64,000 bases of DNA from Phycisphaerales bacterium PN19_bin_20. Its GTDB lineage: Bacteria > Planctomycetota > Phycisphaerae > Phycisphaerales > UBA1924. The translations under genes and the position numbers were made by a program. The number at the start of each line of letters is the position of its first letter. The first letter of the stretch is position 1. The notes under the pieces are model-generated. The model did no database searches. It was given only the letters and a program-made list of their open reading frames with translations, and was not told the origin of the DNA. Shown here one piece after another: positions 59,456-64,000 of the stretch. Location of the stretch: NCBI GenBank assembly GCA_021173225.1, contig JAJOLK010000009.1:1-64000 (forward strand), given 5' to 3'.

Positions 59456-60253
59456 CTAGCGCAGCGAACGAGCCTGATCCGCCGGCACCGTCGTGGTCCC
59501 GTCGTCGGCCCCCAGCAGCCCGGCGGCCTGGTCCAGCAGGTTCCACGCCTGCTGAAGCTTCGCACGCGAGCCCATCTCGTTGGTTTCCAGCGGCAGCGCC
59601 CGCAGCAGACGCCCGCTCGAATCATTAAACCACGCCACACTCAGGTCGGTCGAGAGCACGTTGCCCCCAGTGCTGTGGTTGAAGTCGGCCTGCGAAGCCA
59701 GCCCGTCAGAGATCAGCGACAGCCGTGAATCAAGCCGATCAAATCGCGTCTGCCCATTGCTCGCGCCGCCGCGGAACTGGAAGTTCGAGATCACCGTCGC
59801 AGCTTCATCGCCCCAGGCCGAGGCGTAGACGTCCGGGCGGTTGAGCCCCTGGTGCGACGGGCAGAAGTACACCCCCGGCACCGTGCCGTAGTTGTGGGCA
59901 TGCAAGAGGCCCAGCCCATCAAAGCTCGGAAGCAGCGCCAGACGCACCGTCATCAGCTCGCGCGCGTCAAACGCCGGGTCGCCCAGGCTCTTGCGGTAAA
60001 ACCGGCTGTAAGGCAGCTGCCCGCGGTAGTCCTCGCTGTACATCGCCATCGACAGCCCAAGCTGGCGGATGTTCGACGCGCACACGATCTTCCGCGTTGT
60101 GTCACGCACCATGCTCAGCGTCGGCATCAGCAGCGAGATCAGCACGCCCATCACCGCCAGCGCCACGAGCACATCAAGCAGCGTGAAGCCGCGGCACCTG
60201 CGGGCGCGCAAGGCAACCGATATGTCGGTCCCCGCTTGTCTGCTGCTGCTCAC
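59456..60253 (-). CDS. Type II secretion/prepilin-like protein with N-terminal methylation motif
   Basis: The product is 265 aa from GTG 60253, with AGGAG 8 nt upstream. After a 21-residue leader comes RGFTLLDVLVALAVMGVLIS, a prepilin peptidase site (G/F) and helix. Position 5 of the mature protein is Asp instead of the nearly universal Glu. The body has VCASNIRQLGLSMAMYSEDY and YFCPSHQ, as in the planctomycete H-X9-DG/DUF1559-like pseudopilin families. It is probably a membrane-anchored pseudopilin-like surface protein. Confidence 0.85.
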   Translation of the reverse strand: MSSSRQAGTDISVALRARRCRGFTLLDVLVALAVMGVLISLLMPTLSMVRDTTRKIVCASNIRQLGLSMAMYSEDYRGQLPYSRFYRKSLGDPAFDARELMTVRLALLPSFDGLGLLHAHNYGTVPGVYFCPSHQGLNRPDVYASAWGDEAATVISNFQFRGGASNGQTRFDRLDSRLSLISDGLASQADFNHSTGGNVLSTDLSVAWFNDSSGRLLRALPLETNEMGSRAKLQQAWNLLDQAAGLLGADDGTTTVPADQARSLR

Positions 60254-60708
60254 CGCGTGTGCTCCTGCAGAACGATTCGAAACTTGACGCCGCTTCTTTG
60301 GTGGTCAGTGCGGCATCGAACCCGCATTAGACTCTAACCGCAATCTTCTGTCAAGACCAATCTGAACCGAGGATCATGACTTCTACCCATGGAAAGCGTA
60401 TCCTGAGCTCGAAGCTGCGGTTGGTTGCCTCTGAAGAAAGTCCTGATTCGCTGCGGTATTTTCCCACACCTCATCCCGACTGTTGCGCTCCAAACAGATC
60501 ATCGGGCTTTTTACCTGGAAAGCTCGGCAAAGTCCGGTATGCTCCGTCAATCACGGACGCATCGGGGTCCACTGTTGAGCTGGGAGCGATGGTTTGAGAA
60601 GGAATCTTCCTTGTGAACCCCTAAGGGTGGAACCGCCGGGGTTCCTGGTTCGGATAGTCACAGCCAGGCGGGAAGGCCTGGGGAATCAGTGAGCGGGAAT
60701 CAACTCAG
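60254..60708. other. AT-richer intergenic region upstream of the sigma factor gene
   Basis: This 455-nt stretch between divergent genes has visibly lower GC than its surroundings. It contains AAGGAATCTTCCTT (an inverted repeat near 60599-60612), a hairpin GGAACC/GGTTCC at 60629-60645 and several short open frames without Shine-Dalgarno sites, which I do not call as genes. It could hold a small RNA or a long regulated leader for the sigma gene. Confidence 0.4.
60629..60656 (+). promoter_or_regulatory. Candidate ECF-sigma-type promoter upstream of the sigma gene
   Basis: GGAAC at 60629-60633 and CGGATA at 60651-60656 with a 17-nt spacer resemble the GGAAC / CG-rich -10 pattern of ECF sigma promoters. 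Autoregulation would fit. The sigma start is about 52 nt downstream. The same bases form a GGAACC/GGTTCC hairpin. Confidence 0.4.
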
Positions 60709-61314
60709 ATGCCTGCCGACGCTGAACATCAAGCGGCTGACTTGAAGCTCATGCAGGGCGTGGCGACCGGCGATCCGGCGGCTATCGCCCTGCTGTACGA
60801 CCGCTTCGGGTCGTTGGTGTTCCGCATGGCGGTGCAGGCCCTCCCGACGCGGGAAGAAGCCGAGGACGCGGTGCAAGAGGTGTTCGTTCGACTCTGGAAG
60901 ACCGCGGCCCGTTACGACCCGACCCGGGCGGCGTTGGTGACGTGGGTGATGCTGATCAGCCGTCGGTTCTTGGTTGACCGCCTTCGTCGCAACCGCACGA
61001 GCCTCAAGCCCGGAGCGCTGGACGAGAAGACGACCATCGCCGGCGAGTCTGGCGTGCGGGGCGGGCTCTCAAGCTCTACGCCCGCGACAGACGTTGACCC
61101 CCAGACCCGCGAGCGGTTTGCGCAGGTGATGAAGCGGGTCGATCAGCTTCCTGAGTTGCAGAGGACGGTGGTGATCAGGGCCTACCTGAACGGGCAGACG
61201 CTGCGGCAGATCGGCGAAGAGCTGAACACGCCGCTAGGAACGATCAAGTCAGCGCTCAGCCGAGCGCTGGTCCGCCTTCGCGAAAGAGAAATGACCGAAG
61301 GGATGACCGCATGA
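60709..61314 (+). CDS. ECF-type RNA polymerase sigma factor (SigK/RpoE-like)
   Basis: The product is 201 aa. Region 2 reads DPAAIALLYDRFGSLVFRMA, then AEDAVQEVFVRLWKTAARYD; region 4 reads LPELQRTVVIRAYLNGQTLRQIGEEL, then TPLGTIKSALSRALVRLRE (helix-turn-helix). A linker of ~40 residues joins them. The stop overlaps the start of the next gene (ATGA), which encodes a membrane protein with anti-sigma features. This is the standard sigma/anti-sigma pair, and the sigma factor would be released by an envelope or cytoplasmic signal. Confidence 0.94.
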   Translation: MPADAEHQAADLKLMQGVATGDPAAIALLYDRFGSLVFRMAVQALPTREEAEDAVQEVFVRLWKTAARYDPTRAALVTWVMLISRRFLVDRLRRNRTSLKPGALDEKTTIAGESGVRGGLSSSTPATDVDPQTRERFAQVMKRVDQLPELQRTVVIRAYLNGQTLRQIGEELNTPLGTIKSALSRALVRLREREMTEGMTA

Positions 61315-62297
61315 GTAGCAACGAACCGACCGACAACACGCCCGCGAGCAATCAGCACGGGAACCAGAGCGGGGGCCAGCAGGGCGCGCGCGCCGGGGTC
61401 CGGGCCTGGTCAACCGCCGAGCTTCTTGAGCTTTCAACCCTTGACGCGCTGGGCCTGCTGGACGAGCAGGAACGCCGCACGTTTGAGGAGGGCTTTGCCG
61501 CCGCGACCCCGGCGGTCAAGGCGATGCTCCGCGCGCACCAGAGCCTCGAGCTGCGGGCGCACGCGGCCCAGCTTTCGGAGGGTGTGCCCGCGGTCTCGCT
61601 TCGGCAGCGCGTGATCGACGCCGTGCTAGGCGCGGCACGGGGCAGCGCGCCTCGCGGAGTAGTGGGGGTACCGACCGCCGGCGCTGTGCTGGCACGCATC
61701 GGGCCCGAGCTGAACGCGACGGGTGTCGCCAGTGCGGATGATGAACTGGCCGAGCTTGACCGGCTCTCGCGCCTGGCCGAGGGCGGACGGTCGCGGCGGG
61801 TCAACCCGCTGTGGCGTGCCGCGGCGATAGGCTGCATGGCGGCGGCGGTGCTGTTTGGTGTCGTGTCGGTCCAGTTGTGGGGCGATTTCCGCCGTCTTGA
61901 CGGGGCGATCCGCAACAATACCGTGGCAGAGGTCTTTGCCAAAGAGTTTGGCCCGCGCTTCGAGCACGCGCTGATGAGCCCGCGGACGCGGTTTGTGCAG
62001 TTTGCAGCCCAGACCCCGGCTGTCAAGGGCGAGGGCCCGCAGGCCGTCGCGGTCATGCTGATTGACCAGGACGGGAAGGCCGGGCAGTTCTTCGCGCGTG
62101 ACTTGCCGCAGAACACCCCGCTGACGCTCTCAGTGGTCTCGCCCGACGGCAAAGTGCGAACGGCGGTGCTGAGCTTCGTAGCGACCGACACCCGCGCAAC
62201 CCAGCAACTGGCCGACATGGCCATCCCCGACGGGGCGTGGATCGAGCTGCACGCCTCGGCCGAGCAGGCCCCGCTGCTGAAGAGCTTCAATCTTTAA
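61311..62297 (+). CDS. Anti-sigma factor, RskA-like membrane protein
   Basis: The product is 328 aa. The N-terminal cytoplasmic part has LSTLDALGLLDEQERRTFEEG, typical of the RskA family, where the sigma-binding domain often lacks the HxxxCxxC zinc motif; none is seen here. One membrane helix (AAIGCMAAAVLFGVVSVQLW) is followed by an outer domain of ~140 residues that matches the RskA C-terminal region (PQAVAVMLIDQDGKAGQFFA). It should hold the ECF sigma factor inactive at the membrane. It is coupled to the sigma gene by a 4-nt overlap. Confidence 0.88.
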   Translation: MSSNEPTDNTPASNQHGNQSGGQQGARAGVRAWSTAELLELSTLDALGLLDEQERRTFEEGFAAATPAVKAMLRAHQSLELRAHAAQLSEGVPAVSLRQRVIDAVLGAARGSAPRGVVGVPTAGAVLARIGPELNATGVASADDELAELDRLSRLAEGGRSRRVNPLWRAAAIGCMAAAVLFGVVSVQLWGDFRRLDGAIRNNTVAEVFAKEFGPRFEHALMSPRTRFVQFAAQTPAVKGEGPQAVAVMLIDQDGKAGQFFARDLPQNTPLTLSVVSPDGKVRTAVLSFVATDTRATQQLADMAIPDGAWIELHASAEQAPLLKSFNL

Positions 62298-62402
62298 GTG
62301 GGCTCTGAGCGGGCCAGCGGCAATGGGCCATCGGCGAAGGGGCATCGGCGAAGGGGCATCGGCGAAGGGGCATCGGCGAAGGGGCATCGGCAATGTGCGA
62401 TG
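62298..62402 (+). repeat. Fifteen-unit heptanucleotide array directly after the anti-sigma stop codon
   Basis: From the base after the stop: GTGGGCT, CTGAGCG, GGCCAGC, GGCAATG, GGCCATC, GGCGAAG, then GGGCATC/GGCGAAG alternating through 62388, GGCAATG and TGCGATG. The central part is a perfect 14-nt repeat. It fills most of the gap to the convergent Nudix gene. Confidence 0.85.
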
Positions 62403-62430
62403 GGCGTGCGCCGCGGTGACAGGCGGGCGG

Positions 62431-62919
62431 TCAGGCTGCCAGTTGCTTGCCGATGACGACCTTGGCCAGCAGGCCAAGCAGGCGGCGGAGCGACTCATCA
62501 TCGACCAGCTCAAGAGCCTCGCGCAGGCTGGCCCAGCGGCGTTGCCGGCGGTGGTCCTCGGGCCACACACGCGCGAGCTCATCAACCCACACGGGCACGA
62601 CGCCGATGCTGATCTCGGTGCCGTCGCGGCGCTTGCGGAGCCAGTGCCCGAGGGTTTCTTCACCAGCGTGGGGCGTGACGTAGCCGTGGACGCCAGCCTC
62701 TTCCCAGGCCTCTTGCAGGGCGGTGGTGGCGAGGTTCTGCCCGGGCTCAATCTGGCCCTTGGGCAGGATCCATCGTCCACGGCTGCTGGTAACCAGCAGG
62801 ACGCGCAGCACGCCGGCGGCGTCGAGGCGGTAACAGAGCGCCGCGGCTTGGTCTGCCGGTGATGTCCACCTTGACGCCTGCTGCGGCTCGCGTCCTTGCG
62901 GGCCGTGGTCGTTACTCAT
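62431..62919 (-). CDS. Nudix hydrolase with a divergent Nudix box
   Basis: The product is 162 aa from ATG 62919. RWILPKGQIEPGQ, followed by a helix ending QEAWEEAGV, is clearly a Nudix box of the diadenosine/diphosphoinositol polyphosphate type (PKG before the box). In the consensus G-x5-E-x7-RE-x2-EE-x-G, the first Glu is Gln and the Arg is Gln; the metal-binding EE pair is intact. Activity is likely but may be altered. An upstream in-frame start at 63072 would run through the promoter and is rejected. Confidence 0.85.
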   Translation of the reverse strand: MSNDHGPQGREPQQASRWTSPADQAAALCYRLDAAGVLRVLLVTSSRGRWILPKGQIEPGQNLATTALQEAWEEAGVHGYVTPHAGEETLGHWLRKRRDGTEISIGVVPVWVDELARVWPEDHRRQRRWASLREALELVDDESLRRLLGLLAKVVIGKQLAA

Positions 62920-62954
62920 GGATAGTTTATCGGCGTGCGGGGGTGGGGAATCAA
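62920..62954 (-). promoter_or_regulatory. Leaderless sigma-70 promoter of the Nudix gene
   Basis: Minus strand: TTGATT (62949-62954), 17-nt C-rich spacer, GATAAA (62926-62931), CTATCC, ATG 62919. Both hexamers are good and the ATG sits at the expected transcription start. No Shine-Dalgarno is present. Confidence 0.75.
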
Positions 62955-63207
62955 CAATCAAGGTTGGTCGGGTGTGTTGTCTGTCGGTCGTGTGGGTGTC
63001 GGGGGCGTGCTGGCGGGGCTTGTCGCGCTGGGCGGGGCTGGTTTGGCGGGCCTGGTTTGGCGAGCTCCTCACTGGGCTTGGCGGGTGCTATCTTCATCGA
63101 AGTGCGGGCGATGGCGCGGTGCGTGAAGAGTTTGTGAAGGCTGGTGTGTGGCGCGGCCCGCGGGGGCGCGCGGCCCGAGGCCGGTGGCGTCAGCAAGGAA
63201 CCGTCCA

Positions 63208-63672
63208 GTGGAAATGGTGACCAAGGCCGAGAAAGAGCGGATCGAGGCTCGCCTCAAGGCGCTGGTGGACAACCGCGGGTTCGTGGTCAACAAGATCGCC
63301 GAGGCGCGTGCGCTCGGTGACTTGCGTGAGAACGGCGACTACCACGCGGCCCGCGAGCAGCAGGGCATGGAGGAGGCGGAGATCCGCCGTCTGACCGAGC
63401 GGCTTGGCTCGGTGAACGTGGTAGACGGTGCGCAGAAGTTCACCGGGATCGTGTTCATCGGCGCGACGGTGAAGCTGCGCGAGGTTGGCAGCGACGAGGA
63501 AGAGCTGTTCAAGCTGGTGGGTGAGAGCAGCGGTACGGTGAGCGCGGAGGTGTTTGAGGTGACCGCGACAAGCCCGATGGGCGAGGCATTGATGAAGGCG
63601 CGGGTTGGCGAGGTCGTGGCTGTCCGCTTGCCACGCGGCACCAAGAAGTTCGAGATCCGCGAGATTATTTAG
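63208..63672 (+). CDS. greA: Transcription elongation factor GreA
   Basis: The product is 154 aa from GTG 63208, with AAGGA 8 nt upstream (ATG 63214 also possible). The N-terminal coiled coil reads EARALGDLRENGDYHAAREQQG, containing the acidic LRENGDYH tip needed for stimulating RNA cleavage, and the C-terminal FKBP-like domain ends AVRLPRGTKKFEIREI. GreA rescues backtracked RNA polymerase. It stands alone on the plus strand. Confidence 0.95.
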   Translation: MEMVTKAEKERIEARLKALVDNRGFVVNKIAEARALGDLRENGDYHAAREQQGMEEAEIRRLTERLGSVNVVDGAQKFTGIVFIGATVKLREVGSDEEELFKLVGESSGTVSAEVFEVTATSPMGEALMKARVGEVVAVRLPRGTKKFEIREII

Positions 63673-63768
63673 GGCCGTCGGGGCCGGGCCGTGCATCGCG
63701 CAATCGACCCTGTGACCAAGCACGCAAGCCCCGGCCGCTCACAGACCGTCGCCACCTTGACGACCGGC

Positions 63769-63912
63769 TCAAGCCGTCGCACGGCGGAGCCTCTTGGCGA
63801 CCTTGGCGGCGAGCTGTGGCTGATGCCAGTTGGGGTGCTGAGCCACGACGTTTGCGACCATCAATTGCCGCCCCGCCTCGCAGAGCTCGTCAACCATGGC
63901 ACAGGCCGCCAC
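63769..63912 (-). CDS. Small hypothetical protein
   Basis: The product is 47 aa from GTG 63912 (or 42 aa from ATG 63897). The sequence VDELCEAGRQLMVANVVAQH, then PNWHQPQLAAKVAKRLRRATA, is amphipathic and contains the H-P-x-W pattern that I associate with small planctomycete proteins of unknown role. The frame is closed upstream by a TGA near 63950. No ribosome site stands out. The rest of 63673-64000 shows nothing I can call. Confidence 0.35.
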   Translation of the reverse strand: MAACAMVDELCEAGRQLMVANVVAQHPNWHQPQLAAKVAKRLRRATA

Positions 63913-64000
63913 GGCGCGTCGTGAAGGGGTGCATGCTGCCCGGGCGCTGGTTGGGCGGGAATGGGCTGGTCAATTTCGCGTTGTCGGCGGGAGGCTCACG

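Noticed and set aside
60309-60326. tRNA T-arm-like sequence on the minus strand (GGGTTCGATG within a 5-bp TGCGG/CCGCA stem)
   Set aside because: The loop is 8 nt instead of 7 and I could not fold a matching acceptor, D or anticodon arm around it. A tmRNA start was also not found.
60376-60616. Two short overlapping open frames in the AT-richer gap
   Set aside because: No Shine-Dalgarno or leaderless -10 at the right spacing, and no recognisable protein features.

Overview
The window looks like about 64 kb of chromosome from a high-GC Gram-negative bacterium, most plausibly a planctomycete of the class Phycisphaerae. Three things suggest this. The secreted protein at 270-2903 ends in a paired dockerin-like module with a final Gly-Cys, a style I associate with Phycisphaerales. 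There are several long, poorly recognisable secreted or lipid-anchored proteins. Lipopolysaccharide enzymes (LpxK, HldE) sit beside peptidoglycan genes (MurG and a SEDS protein). The lineage call is inference; the gene calls do not depend on it. I see no phage, insertion sequence, CRISPR array, rRNA or tRNA.

Layout. 0.2-4.3 kb: a secreted esterase-like protein and a deoxyhypusine-synthase-like enzyme. 4.4-12.5 kb, minus strand: an export block with a TolC-type lipoprotein, a HlyD-type adaptor, an ABC ATPase, two paralogous FtsX-type permeases and two TetR-family regulators, each with a palindrome in its promoter. 12.6-20.8 kb: a PilZ protein, UDP-glucose dehydrogenase and four proteins of unknown function (repeat-rich membrane protein, HEAT-like secreted protein, coiled-coil lipoprotein, CX4CH cytochrome-like protein). 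20.9-25.7 kb, plus strand: maf, a membrane protein, lpxK, hldE and an ASCH protein, with GTGA start/stop overlaps. 25.6-29.7 kb, minus strand: an MDR oxidoreductase, an AIM24 protein and rplS-trmD-rpsP without rimM. 30-34.6 kb: a large hybrid histidine kinase and an HD-GYP response regulator. 34.6-38.2 kb, minus strand: a prenyl synthase, ptsN and rsmB. 38.2-45.7 kb, plus strand: a histidine kinase, a PhoD-like phosphatase, a PcrA/UvrD helicase and dnaN. 45.8-54.1 kb, minus strand: HAD-rsmA-APH, a GGDEF protein, an unknown protein, and ftsW-murG. 54.4-64 kb: hpf, a second ptsN, HPr, yidC, pilT, a prepilin-like protein, an ECF sigma/anti-sigma pair, a Nudix hydrolase and greA.

Functional links. 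Envelope building (LpxK, HldE, Ugd, FtsW, MurG, YidC) and signalling (two histidine kinases; PilZ, HD-GYP and GGDEF proteins for c-di-GMP; two EIIA-Ntr proteins plus HPr; ECF sigma) dominate.

Two region-wide patterns may be the most novel signals. (1) About a dozen genes have a TAnnnT -10 hexamer only 5-8 nt upstream of ATG or GTG and usually no Shine-Dalgarno sequence, which predicts frequent leaderless mRNAs. The clearest cases are the TetR gene at 12449, the Nudix gene, ftsW and maf. (2) Short tandem repeats come in two kinds: 7/14-nt (sometimes 8/15-nt) arrays placed just 3' of stop codons, and in-frame 15-nt (5-codon) or 12-nt arrays making low-complexity linkers inside otherwise conserved enzymes.
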